In this document: positions 1 through 9,058 of the stretch, piece by piece
Layout: each line of letters begins with the position of its first letter
Numbering within the stretch: the first letter of the stretch is position 1
Assembly: GCF_000003605.2 (NCBI RefSeq)
Contig: NW_003150775.1
Span: 1 to 21,798 of the forward strand
Length of the DNA stretch: 21,798 nucleotides
Source of the DNA: Saccoglossus kowalevskii
Lineage: Eukaryota > Hemichordata > Enteropneusta > Harrimaniidae
Direction of reading: 5' to 3'
Program-made: the position numbers and the translations under genes
Notes under the pieces: model-generated
Database searches by the model: none
Seen by the model: the letters and a program-made list of their open reading frames with translations, nothing else
Told to the model about the DNA's origin: nothing

Positions 1-900
1 ATTTTTGTCATTTTTGGTAAAAAGTGATATTTTCAACTTCTTGTTAAAAACTGCAAGTTCGATTGCTTTGATATTACATATATAGGTACTACATGTGGAC
101 CTCTCTCAGATTTGTTCATTTTGTGATGATACCTTCAATTCTCTAATTTTGGTGAATATTTTTGTAATTTTTGGTAAAAAGTGATATTTTCGACTTCTTG
201 TTAAAAACCAATAGTTCAATTGCTTTGATATTACATATATAGATACTACATGTAGACCTTTCTCAGATTTGTTCATTTTGTGATGATATCTTCAGTTCTC
301 TAATTTTGGTGAATATTTTTGTCATTTTTGGTAAAAAGTGATATTTTCGACTTCTTGTTGAAAACTGTAAGTCTGATTGCTTTGATATTACATATATAGG
401 TACTACATGTGGACCTCTCTCAGATTTGTTCATTTTGTGATGATATCTTCAATTCTCTAATTTTGGTGAATATTTTTGTAATTTTTGGTAAAAAGTGATA
501 TTTTCGACTTCTTGTTAAAAACCAATAGTTCAATTGCTTTGATATTACATATATAGATACTACATGTAGACCTTTCTCAGATTTGTTCATTTTGTGATGA
601 TATCTTCAGTTCTCTAATTTTGGTGAATATTTTTGTCATTTTTGGTAAAAAGTGATATTTTCGACTTCTTGTTGAAAACTGTAAGTCTGATTGCTTTGAT
701 ATTACATATATAGGTACTACATGTGGACCTCTCTCAGATTTGTTCATTTTGATATGATATCTTCAATTCTCTAATTAATTTATTTTGGTGAATATTTTTG
801 TAATTTTTGGTAAAAAGTGATATTTTCGACTTCTTGTTAAAAACTGTAAGTCCGATTGCTTTGATACTATTCATATTGTTCATTTTCTAATGATGTCTTC
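1..900. repeat. 157-bp satellite array with dimeric higher-order structure
   Basis: Tandem units start at 1, 158, 315, 472, 629 and 794. The spacing is exactly 157 bp, except that unit 5 is 165 bp because of a small insertion near 772-780. Each unit carries the phrase TTTTTGGTAAAAAGTGATAT and a later TACTACATGT motif. Two subtypes alternate: units 1, 3 and 5 read GGTACTACATGTGGACC, while units 2 and 4 read AGATACTACATGTAGACC. Units 2+3 and 4+5 are almost identical, so the latest amplification was of a 314-bp dimer. Unit 6 diverges after about 865 and the array ends near 900. The left edge is open. The array contains no open reading frame of note. Confidence 0.97.
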
Positions 901-2163
901 AGTTTTTTAATTGAAATGTGCATTGCTAACAGCGAAGCTATCTCAGCCGATAGGCTGCTTGTTGAATAAAAAAATTAGTTGTTTTCAAAAGATAAACTGA
1001 GCATTTGAAGAATAATTTAACATTGTTTACAGCTAATTGTCGAAATGAAGCTTATCAATTCATGCTTGTCACAATAAACAACATACTCTTGAATAGGCGT
1101 CAATGACTACGGTAAAACTTAAATTATATTCTCTTTTAGGCATCAGGAAAGATTAAAAAAATGCCGAAAATTGCCCTGGACGATTTCTTGGTCCCATTTT
1201 ATTTTTTTTTAAACCCAAGCTGCCGTTTTATGGACCAGGGCGAATTTAAAATTGCATAATGTACACTCTTTTCATGAGGCGCCCTTGCAAGTTATGACCT
1301 CAATGTCATCAAGGCTAGTTAACCAGAGATAATTTGATGTCTATTGTTCAACATGTTGTGTGTTGCTAATGAGACAAGACATTATTTCCATGATATCGTA
1401 ATATTATTTATATCACAATCAGTTGCCGATTATGACTGTATACTTGATTGATTGAATTTTATAAAACTCCAAACTGATTGGTGCAAAAAATCCACACAAT
1501 TCTATGTTAAAATTTATTTTATAAGCAAATCTAACCTAACATTATAGCATGGAAATACAGTGCCACTGATATTACCGTATACAAAGTTTTGCTTAGAAAA
1601 CTGTAAAATCATACCTGGAGATAAAGTTTCCTCTCACTAGCAACGAACAACTTAGACACACATGCTCAACCATAGACACACCTCTGTCATGTATGTTAGC
1701 ATATGCGCTACTAATACACATACCCTCTGCAACATGTCATGCCAAATAAAAATTGCTGCCGTGATTTAGGTTGGTGGCTGTTCAATGTCTTGCTGGTTGG
1801 TTGTCAGCTTTGAGACTTAGTTTTATAAAATTTATTACGCGAGTTAAAAGAGATGATCATTGCGGTATGTCATGTTCGATAACAGCGTACAAACGTGCGT
1901 AAAATGCGTAACAGATAACCATCGCCTTTTAATGTTTCTGAATTTCATATTTAATAATGTGTAACCATTTTTTTTTTGCTACGTTAAACTTGCCTATTCA
2001 AATGTACTTGGCAATGTCTGCTTGGTAGAACCCTGATATCATTTTTTTGTCTTTGATGTACTGAATATGATGTATAAACCAAACCTAAAGGCACAGAAAA
2101 CAAAATAACAGTATCTCAACATGTCAAGGTATTGATAGTTTCACTATGTTTTTTCTGTTCCAG
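901..2163. other. AT-rich non-coding stretch, probably NOL6 intron
   Basis: I see no exon, RNA gene or terminal inverted repeat here. The stretch ends in a pyrimidine-rich run and CAG that form the acceptor of the exon at 2164, so it is most simply the 3' part of an upstream intron. A weak inverted match (GCCCTGG near 1173 with CCAGGGC near 1236) is too short to call an element. Confidence 0.5.
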
Positions 2164-2265
2164 GACTCCTTTGGTGATATGGCTATGTTTTTCCATGATG
2201 TATATGGTGGTGACTTCATTGCTGTTGCCTGGAAGTCATCAGCTTTCGAACCCAAACCATTCAAG
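2164..2265 (+). CDS. NOL6: NOL6/Nrap-like nucleolar protein, penultimate coding exon
   Basis: This exon has 34 codons in phase 0, preceded by a pyrimidine-rich acceptor ending TTCCAG and followed by a GTGTGT donor. The translation includes FGDMAMFFHDVYGGDFIAVA and then WKSSAFEPKPFK. This matches the pattern I know from the C-terminal Nrap domain of NOL6 (yeast Utp22): an F-G-D start, an FFxD..GGD strand, a conserved W-K, and a closing P-x-P-F-K. NOL6 belongs to the UTP-C part of the small-subunit processome and acts in the nucleolus in early 18S rRNA processing. The family protein is over 1,000 residues, so nearly all of the gene lies off the left edge. No earlier exon was found between the satellite and this one. 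The identification rests on motif recall rather than a search, but the splice frame joins perfectly to the next exon. Confidence 0.88.
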
Positions 2266-2699
2266 GTGTGTTTTCATTTAATTTCATCACATTGAGACAA
2301 ATTTGTCAGAAGAAGCCAACAAAAAGTGACACAAATATGCAGTTTCAATTTTGATGCAGAACTCATCAAAACACATCATAAATTATTTGGTGAAAAACAC
2401 AAAAAGTGTAACTGATTATTACGTGCCGGATCATTAAAATATTTCCGGCAAAAACACTTTGCATTTTTTAGTGTACTTCACTATTATGATTATTAATTTT
2501 AGACAAAATGAACATAAATTTCTGTTGATTCAGGAATTCATCAAAATATTAGAAAAATTATGGAAAAATTTTCATGCAGATTCATTTTGTGAAAAGTTGA
2601 CTTTGGTGTTTCAAGGGTAAAAAGTCGAAATGTTAATAAAACTAGTTACTAATTCTTTTTAATTCTTAACATATTAATTTTTGTTTTGTTTAAATCCAG
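2266..2699 (+). other. NOL6 last intron
   Basis: This is a 434-bp AT-rich intron with GTGTGT at the 5' side and a T-rich tract ending TCCAG at the 3' side. It joins two phase-0 exons of one reading frame. Confidence 0.85.
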
Positions 2700-2852
2700 G
2701 TAACAAATGTGCAATGCAGAGTACCGAAAACAGGACAACAAGAAACAAAACTCAAGGTTGATGTTAATGCAGTTCTTGAGGACTTTCAAGTTCTAGGACA
2801 AGGGATTGTAAAAACTGTGGAAGTGGTGACAGAGAAATGGAACATTGAATAA
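2700..2852 (+). CDS. NOL6: NOL6/Nrap-like nucleolar protein, terminal coding exon with stop
   Basis: This exon holds 50 codons plus TAA at 2850-2852. It begins GTA directly after the acceptor AG at 2698-2699 and keeps the phase-0 frame. The end of the protein carries VNAVLEDFQVLGQGIVKTVE and finishes at EKWNIE. It corresponds to the extreme C-terminus of Nrap domain 6 in NOL6, where an N-x-x-A-[VI]-L-E-D-F strand-helix is followed by a short tail with a conserved tryptophan. The frame is intact: no stop, frameshift or unusual residue appears in the 84 codons of the two exons, so this looks like a live gene. The terminal exon of a different Nrap paralogue is possible but unlikely, because the family is usually single copy. 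Confidence 0.88.
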   Translation, partial: VTNVQCRVPKTGQQETKLKVDVNAVLEDFQVLGQGIVKTVEVVTEKWNIE

Positions 2853-3085
2853 ATACAATTGGTTCAATGTGGTGATGTAGTATTACAAATACTAATTCCA
2901 TGCTGTCTGTAGTAATTCCCATTCAAAAGGACATTATTCTCCCAAATGTTTTAGTTTAACAATTTCACCCTCTCTAGATTGTAGAAAAATTATGCGAGAC
3001 TAAAATGACTGTCATTGTCTGTCATCATTGTAAACATATTGCTTGTGATTGCAATAAAACAACTTACAAAATATAAAGTGGAAGT
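2853..3085 (+). terminator. NOL6 3' UTR and poly(A) signal
   Basis: AATAAA lies at 3053-3058, about 200 bp after the stop codon, so cleavage is expected roughly 10-30 bp further on. A second AATAAA overlaps the stop codon at 2849-2854 but would leave almost no UTR. Confidence 0.6.
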
Positions 3086-3129
3086 ATGTCAATGTGTTAA
3101 AATGTTATTCACAGTTTTGGCCATATATA

Positions 3130-3531
3130 TCTAGGAATCCTTAGCCTGTTCAGTGCAGCTTAATAATGCTAGATGGAATCTTAGAAGGCTCTTCCACCTG
3201 ACGCAGTAGTGGAATGTGTTTATTGTACCAGTGGCTAGCTCTGGATGATAAATTAAGTTAAGTAAGCTCTACTCTCTGACACAGCAATGGTCGTTGGTGT
3301 GTGTGTGTGTGCAGTGAACGAATGCCTGTGAAGACGTTCAGGTTATCCTGCCATATACAACAATGGTCTATGGTTGTGATTTTGTTCAGTGCACCAATTC
3401 GCAAGATTGGATTGTTAAACGACTCTCCTATAAGACAGCAACAGTTGCTGGTGAATCTGTACAGTTTACTTATGACCTGGATAAAGCAATGGTCATTGAT
3501 GATATTACTCAGTCCACCAGTTTACTACATC
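3130..3531. repeat. Degenerate ~70-80 bp tandem repeat, left part
   Basis: Related phrases recur with loose spacing. GAAGGCTCTTCCACCTGACG lies near 3184, CTGACACAGCAATGGTC near 3276, ACAACAATGGTC near 3358 and AAAGCAATGGTC near 3485. Each comes with a nearby 'gtgaacgaatg' or 'cagtgcaccaat' phrase. The same consensus runs through 9207-10090. A (GT)n run sits at about 3297-3311. The 142-codon open frame that crosses this stretch is repeat-derived. Confidence 0.55.
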
Positions 3532-3653
3532 ACCTACCAGAAAATCCGAGTAAATAATAAATTACAGATTACACCCCCAAATGGATCTACTAAAGATTAT
3601 ACCTGGGTCCAAAAGAAACACCCTAGGGTAGCATTCTCTAAGAAAAAGGCCTC
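3532..3653 (-). repeat. DIRS left inverted terminal repeat
   Basis: This is the reverse complement of the right repeat. 3608-3653 matches 9104-9059 perfectly, and the outer part 3532-3607 aligns with a few substitutions and a gap of about 22 bp. The missing block, present on the right near 9150-9173, includes the left half of the palindromic motif described at 9163. Confidence 0.85.
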
Positions 3654-4082
3654 TTTTTGTTCCACTGGCCAAAAGTTGAGTTATTTTCCAGCTACGATAT
3701 TTTCGGACAAAAAGACTGGGCCTCTCTAGAAATCTAGTGGTGATCAACTCCGACAATCAACATTATTACAGTGAAGGCTTTCCATTATTATGGACCCCAT
3801 TTTTACCTGTTTTTGTTGAATCGACAGCTCAATTTATATTCGCCTTGATTTCTATTTTTGGCGTGGTGAATTTTCTCGCTTTTCACAATCACTTTTCATG
3901 TCTTTTCTTCGATTGCATTATGCTTTAATCATTGAGACTAAGATCCTGCCGACTAAATTCGGCACATTAGATACATTCATCTTGCCACTTAGAGCTGCAA
4001 ATTTGGGACCCAAACATATGTGTTGTCATTTTTGTTATAGTCGCAAACAGGACTCGGAGTACATTGGAGTCAAAACCAGAGC
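3654..4082. other. Left interior of the DIRS element, no recognisable gene
   Basis: This stretch lies between the left terminal repeat and the nested DNA transposon. Short open frames exist (for example 3737-3928) but none resembles a known Gag or other protein. It is more AT-rich than the DIRS coding part, so it may be a 5' leader or hold an additional unrecognised insertion. Confidence 0.4.
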
Positions 4083-4084
4083 TA

Positions 4085-4109
4085 CCGTTAAAATCCTATT
4101 ATAAACCGC
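4085..4109 (+). repeat. Left terminal inverted repeat of nested transposon
   Basis: All 25 bp match the reverse complement of 5343-5367. The next base inward (4110 against 5342) no longer pairs. Confidence 0.9.
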
Positions 4110-4120
4110 ATACCTAATAG

Positions 4121-4210
4121 TAACCGCACCCCCGATTTCGGTTTCAGTGTTAAAGAGTTCTCAACAAAAATTGAAAACATGAAAAGTACCTATTACTAAC
4201 CGCACCCCCA
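4121..4210 (+). repeat. Left subterminal TAACCGCACCCC motifs
   Basis: Two direct copies of TAACCGCACCCCC occur at 4121-4133 and 4197-4209, beside a related ATAAACCGCA inside the terminal repeat. Repeated subterminal motifs of this kind commonly serve as transposase binding sites in DNA transposons. That role is inferred here. Confidence 0.6.
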
Positions 4211-5277
4211 ATTCAACAAGACCGTGACCGACTTTGTTTCAACGAGTTGGTACATTGTTCCTAATCCTATTCATTTGTTTCGACAATGTGCCTAAAATAA
4301 GCACATCTCTTTATTGTTCAGTAGTGTTTAGGATGTCAAACACGCAGTGGAACTGCTTTTGTCTTGTGACAACTTGTGTCAATACTCCTTGTGAATACGT
4401 CCGTGTCGCAAGTTTTCGACAATGAGCTGTTCTCACAGAAAAACTGTTAAATTCTTTTTCAATGCTCAGTTTATCTTTCGGAAACAACTAATTTCTTGAT
4501 TTAAAAAAAAAAGTCACGTCGTTTTTCCATGGAAATCCAAGCCAAAAGATCGCACTACATTATCGGTAAATCGCTTCCAGGTTTCGTTCACCATGAAGTC
4601 GGTGACCTGTCATTAACATATTTAAATGAACTAAGGTAATTTGAACACGTGGGCACCATCCAGCATTTTGATTGGTTAATTAGGGACTTGACCTACCCGG
4701 TCAAGTAATGTCTCGTGTGCATTCAAACTACATGGCGGATGTCGCATCGATCGTTTACATGTGACCGAAATAATTCGCTTACGGTGAAACTAAGTTGAAT
4801 TTTGCATTTGATAACAATTCAACGAATTTAATTTTCGTGTTTTGTTATAATCACTACTGAGTAATAATCAATAATTTTAACAGTTCGAAAACAAGTAAGT
4901 TATTCACTTGTGAGCCGAAGTATGGCCGGATTGCGTTACCGTAGCCACGGTACCGTACTATTTTAGTGCCGTACCATGATCATTTTCTACTATAAAGCAA
5001 TGCATTAATGTTTGTTTTTATTTGAAACTCCTGTCAGAATACACTTTCCGTTACGAAGAAAATAAAAAAAAATGCATATTACATTAAATATACGGAGTAT
5101 TATTTTTTTTTCATGTGAACAGTTTTTTTGTGACGTGAGGCTTATCACTCTTCCCGGACATCTAAATTGGAGTTACGCTTATATTCAAAAGATTGTACGG
5201 TGTATTGTTTGTTTTGTGCGAGTGATGTGGGAAAAAAATGACCACGCCCATTTAGTGATTGCAATATGTCCCTAATA

Positions 5278-5350
5278 TAAACCGCACCCCGAACTTGAGC
5301 TGTTGATCCCAATTTTTTATTTGATACATTGTAATATAAACCGCGGTTTA
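5278..5350 (+). repeat. Right subterminal motif and terminal palindrome
   Basis: TAAACCGCACCCC at 5278-5290 repeats the left subterminal motif in the same orientation. TAAACCGCGGTTTA at 5337-5350 is a perfect 14-bp palindrome whose right half is the inner end of the right terminal repeat. Confidence 0.6.
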
Positions 5351-5367
5351 TAATAGGATTTTAACGG
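5343..5367 (-). repeat. Right terminal inverted repeat of nested transposon
   Basis: This is the exact reverse complement of 4085-4109 and is followed by TA at 5368-5369. Confidence 0.9.
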
Positions 5368-5559
5368 TACTCCCTCCAAAAATCTGGTAGCTTGGAGTAT
5401 TTGCATAATGTTTTCAAAATAGAATACATAACTGTGATTGGCTCAATTAAAAGTGGAAGATTCCACTATCATAGCCCCAAGTAATTAGTCTTAGTTACGA
5501 GGTCAAAGGTTATAGAAAGAGGCGGCAAGACCAATACTTAACATTGCATCTCTGTAAGG

Positions 5560-6770
5560 GGGCAGCCTAAGCATCCTCTGTCATTTTTTTCCCTGCCCCT
5601 CAGGCACGGTCAGAGCAGGCTTTGTTACCTTTGCTTTACCAGGCCGCGCAGAGTGCTCCTACTTGTTACTCTGGGAGGCGGTGCTCCAGTGTTGGTGTGG
5701 AGGGGGTGATTGGTACCCTTTGAGAGACGAGGACGAGAAGACTGATCCTGGATTGCCTCCCAATGGGTTCCTGATTTCGGTTACTCGTGCGGTGCCACAG
5801 CCTTCTTCATGGGCTCCCCTCCCTGATCCCGGTACTTTGTTAAGGCGGGTTACGCGCGATCGGGAAGGCCATGTTGCATGGTCATTTGACTGGCACCAGA
5901 GTCTGTAAGTGCATCTGGCAATGCGGGCAGAACATAAACTCATCATCTTTGTAGAATGGATCTCCTTGGTTAGAGCGTCTCTGACCACCTGAGTGCTAAG
6001 CAACAAACCACAATCCTTGAGCAGTTGGACCAGTTTTGGGCTGCGCAGAGTCGCTATGTGTGACATCCTGCAAGTCCATACTGCCCTCTTGGCAAGGAGC
6101 GGTTTCGGTTGAGCAAGGCACAGTACTGAGTCAGTGCGCCTACCCTACTCTAGCAGGAGATGACTTTGATCACCTGTGAAGAGGGCTTGGGTGCGTGGCT
6201 GGGTCATTGGTGGCCGGCTAAAGTGCTTGTGGTCTCCTTCTAAGGGGCAGAAGAAGACCAGTAGCGGGAAGTGTCAAAAGAGGTCCAAGAACGTGGCTCT
6301 GGTGGTGGATGTTCTGGCACTTCCGGGAGCCACCGGCAGCCTGGACATGGATGGTGGTACGACTTAAGGTTCCCCATTTCTGGAGGCCTCGAGCTTAGCT
6401 CCCTCGTCTTCATCCTCCTCCGTTAGAGGCTGGAGTTTGGACAACTCCTGATTGCTCCTCCCTGTCGGAACGCGTCTCAGCAGCACACACCAGCTTGGCA
6501 CAGGAGAGTTTCTGACCCCTGGACACTCGCAGTAGAGTCTCAGAGGTATCAAAGCCCTCTCCAGTCTCCTCCTCCTCTGACGCCTCACCCCCCTCTGGTT
6601 TTCTACCGAGGGACAAGGTCAAGGCAGAGACGACCCAGCAGGAAGTAGCCAGCCTTCTGGAGAGAAGGGTGGTACGCCTAGTGGAGAACCCCATTTAAAG
6701 GGTTCTATTCCCACATCTTCCTCGTTCCCCAGAGTTTGGGGGGTGGCATCCTAGTCCGCAGGTGGCTGAT
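5560..6770 (+). pseudogene. GC-rich gag-position region of the DIRS element, unassigned
   Basis: Base composition rises sharply here and stays high to about 9150, marking the old coding part of the element. In DIRS elements the first frame encodes a Gag-like protein, so position alone suggests a gag remnant. No zinc knuckle or other diagnostic motif is readable. Short open pieces on the + strand include 5663-5908 and 6176-6367, the latter with a basic tract GQKKTSSGKCQKRSK. They are interrupted by stops and shifts. Minus-strand open frames at 5659-6066 and 6364-6694 are shadows of GC-rich sequence. The N-terminal half of reverse transcriptase should also fall at the end of this stretch, but I could not read it and it is probably deleted or scrambled. 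Confidence 0.4.
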
Positions 6771-6774
6771 CGTG

Positions 6775-7239
6775 TTTGAATCACTCAATCATTTTCTGTA
6801 TGTCTTCACCAAGGTGTGTTTAGACAGGTGACCCAGCTGCTCCACCAGTCGTCGGTTTATCTTAACCCATACCTCGGCAACTGGTTAAGGCACAAACAAG
6901 ACAGGGAGGTATTAGAGGAGCACATGCAATTAACGCAACCGCTTTTCCACGAGTTGGGCTTTTTTAATAATATTATCAAGTCCAACCCCATACCATCCCA
7001 CAACCTATTTTTTTCTGGATATGCAGTTCGAAACGGAACAAAGACTTGTCACCCCTCTAAGCCTCGGTACAACTCAGTTGTGGAGGTCAACTCATCGACC
7101 AACTCCGGTCGACAGATCGGCTTCTATGCGCGAACTGATGCCTCTTATTGGCAGTATGACTTCAGTTCCTTGTCAGGTTGCACACCACCACAGAATCTTG
7201 CTTCGAACAGACAAAACCTCAATAGTGTTGTATAGTTAG
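6775..7239 (+). pseudogene. DIRS reverse transcriptase, broken
   Basis: This is the C-terminal half of a DIRS-type reverse transcriptase in three frames. 6775-6816 reads FESLNHFLYVFTKV, resembling the F-G-L-N...Y-V-F-T-K motif before the palm. After a shift, 6816 onward reads QLLHQSSVYLNPYLGNWLRH, where the catalytic Y-x-D-D motif should lie. YLGN stands in place of YLDD, so both metal-binding aspartates are lost. A helix of the EEHMQLTQPLFHELGFFNN type follows, as expected before the thumb. Another shift near 7015-7021 moves the frame to a thumb-like segment, including SMRELMPLIGSMTSVPCQV, which ends at a stop at 7237-7239. The enzyme would copy the element's RNA into DNA in an active copy, but this copy cannot be functional. 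Confidence 0.75.
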
Positions 7240-7259
7240 AGAGGGGACGTGTTTCCCCA

Positions 7260-7715
7260 TGTTTTTGGAGCAAGCGGAGGAGATTCTCCTTTGGTGCCTG
7301 GAACTGAGTGGAGCTATGGCTATGGCGGACATCCTCTTGAGACGTATATTCGGTTTTAGAATGCTGAGTGGAAGATCACCCAGTGAGTGGCGGATTGCCT
7401 TTCTTCATCGCTGGGACGGACCTGGATAGATCTGCTTGCCAATCATCGGAATTCCGACGTGTGTGCTGCCGCTCCCGGAGACAAGCGCATTTGCCACAGG
7501 TATTCTTGGATGTCTGGAATGCTTACGCATTTCCACCCTTCCAACTAGGTACCAAGTGTTGGAGAAACTGCGACTCGAGTCCACCTGCTTTCTGACACTG
7601 GTGGTGCTCAATTGGCCAGGAAGGTCTGGTCCTATGTTGCTGGACCTTCTAGTCGAGTCCCCATGGGAGTTGCCGGATCTGTTGTCCCAGCCAGACGGCC
7701 CACGTTTCATATTCA
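7260..7715 (+). pseudogene. DIRS RNase H-side remnant between RT and recombinase
   Basis: Fragments typical of the region after the DIRS RNase H core can be read in shifting frames. They include a WNAYAFPPFQLG phrase near 7520-7557, a VLNWPGRSGPMLLDLLVESP block near 7608-7665, and a DLLSQPDGPRF ending near 7678-7710. The catalytic RNase H core itself (a run with several conserved acidic residues) is not readable between 7240 and 7440. That gap is much shorter than the usual domain, so a deletion is likely. Frames change at least twice and an in-frame stop follows DGPG near 7427. Confidence 0.6.
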
Positions 7716-7799
7716 TGCGTGGAGGCTGTCGACAAATACATGCAAGCGTAAGGCTTTTTGGCAGAGTTTTCCAAGTTCCTCGCTTTCGGCACAATCGGA

Positions 7800-8597
7800 C
7801 AGCACTAGATTTTTGTATGAGCCCGGCCAGTTGGAGACTCTACATCGATTGGTGTAACGGAAAAGAGATTGATCATCTTCTTGATGATATCGGTCGGTTT
7901 TGTTTCCAGTTTTGTCTGGTGGACTGAAATTGGCCTCGAGTTCAATTATGCACAACTGTCTTTCCGCTCGAAGAGGCCGTACGCCACAAGGCTAACAAAT
8001 CCTCCAGACTGGGACTTGTTGGTTCAAGTAGCGTTACGACACGCCCCTTTCGTGCCTATGGATCGGTGGAGATGTCTTTATGAAAACAGTTTTTCTTTTG
8101 GCTCTGGCGTCAAGTAGGCAGCGTTCAGAAATAGAGGCACTGTCCTTTTGCCTCCTTCATGAACTCACTAGTTATTTTGAAGACTCAGATGGGCTTTCTT
8201 GCCAAGAATCAATCCCAAACCGATCGTCGTCCCATGCCTCACTAACTTAGTGGGCTTGGAAGATTGTCAGAAACGAATTTTATGTCCTGTCCTGTCCGAG
8301 CTTTGAGCTGGTACTTTGATCGCACCAAGGTGTTTTGGGGCAGTGAGAAATGCTTGTTTGTCTGTTATGGGAGGGCAAGCAATGCCACCCTCCCTCAAAT
8401 ATCACCATTTCGGATTGCTAATACGGCTGTGGAAGCATATTATTTTACGGCTTCTTAAATTACCCGTTTGGAACGTCGCCAGGTAAGGGCACACCTCTTT
8501 GGCTTTGATGTCTGTTGCCTCATTCAAGCAGTTGCTCTGAGCAGGGTTCTGGAGATCTCAGAATGTCTTGATTAACTATTACCTGAGAGACATCTAA
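7800..8597 (+). pseudogene. DIRS tyrosine recombinase, broken
   Basis: Tyrosine recombinase segments run in the family order. An N-terminal SAM-like helix, YIDWCNGKEIDHLLDDIGRF, lies near 7838-7897. WDLLVQVALRHAPFVPMD follows near 8007-8060. The first catalytic arginine box, LALASSRQRSEIEALS, lies at 8098-8145. Then come PVRALSWYFDRT near 8289-8324 and a VRAH segment near 8480-8495 that could hold the second conserved His/Arg region. The tail AGFWRSQNVLINYYLRDI lies at 8541-8594 with TAA at 8595-8597 and carries the nucleophilic tyrosine. At least three frameshifts and an in-frame stop (about 8248) separate these blocks. In living elements this enzyme inserts the circular DNA intermediate. 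The catalytic motifs look better preserved than those of the reverse transcriptase. Confidence 0.75.
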
Positions 8598-8924
8598 ATG
8601 CTGGAGGAGGGTCCCCACAGGTTGGGACCAGTGGTGACAGGTCAGACAGTTTTCGTTGACCCAGCCCACACCACCAAGGGATCCCATGCATGGAAGGGTT
8701 AACTCAATGGTGTCTTCAGCCAAGACCAGCCTCCTTTTGCTTGACGCGGCTGGCTTTGGTCTGCACTACCAAACCCCAACAATACACTGTTTTATGTATT
8801 AAAATTGTTGTGGCCCTATTTTATTGGCTCCTTGTTAGTGAATAGTTTTAGATTTCTCTCAGTTTTTTTACCTTTTCTGTCTGAGCTTCCCCCACCACAG
8901 GTGAGCGTGCTACTCTACCTAACG
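8598..8924. other. DIRS 3' untranslated region
   Basis: There is no coding signal after the recombinase stop. The sequence runs from GC-rich to T-rich near 8790-8870 and leads to the internal copy of the right end at 8925. Confidence 0.5.
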
Positions 8925-8951
8925 AGTAATAAATGAAATTTATTATTTCCA
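8925..8951 (+). repeat. Internal copy of the DIRS right end (candidate internal complementary region)
   Basis: This 27-bp sequence is identical to 9163-9189. Its core TAATAAATGAAATTTATTA is an 8-bp inverted repeat around GAA. In DIRS elements a short internal region next to the right terminal repeat duplicates the outer ends and templates joining of the ends into a circle. Position and content fit that role. Confidence 0.6.
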
Positions 8952-9058
8952 TGTCCCTCCAAGCTTCCGAGCGGCCGTGGTGGTGCAGCAGAACATTTGT
9001 GAGAATTGGAACTGACAGGCCTTGGGTGCGTGATCACCCTGGGGGTGACCCCTTAGCC

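Larger units (their letters stand above)
4085..5367. mobile_element. Non-autonomous DNA transposon nested in the DIRS element
   Basis: Perfect 25-bp terminal inverted repeats begin CCGTTAAAATCCTATTATAA on the left, and the right end is the exact reverse complement. TA flanks both ends (4083-4084 and 5368-5369), which fits a TA target-site duplication. The interior (about 1.2 kb) has no open frame of transposase size; the longest are under 70 codons. Subterminal motifs of the form TAACCGCACCCC recur near both ends. TA duplication is typical of the Tc1/mariner group, but without a transposase the superfamily remains open. Confidence 0.85.

Noticed and set aside
3301-3729. 142-codon + strand open frame
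   Set aside because: It begins in a GT run, crosses the degenerate tandem repeat and continues into the DIRS terminal repeat, so it cannot be a single gene.
5659-6694. Minus-strand frames of 74-135 codons
   Set aside because: They are shadows of the GC-rich DIRS coding region; the recognisable protein motifs of the element read on the + strand.
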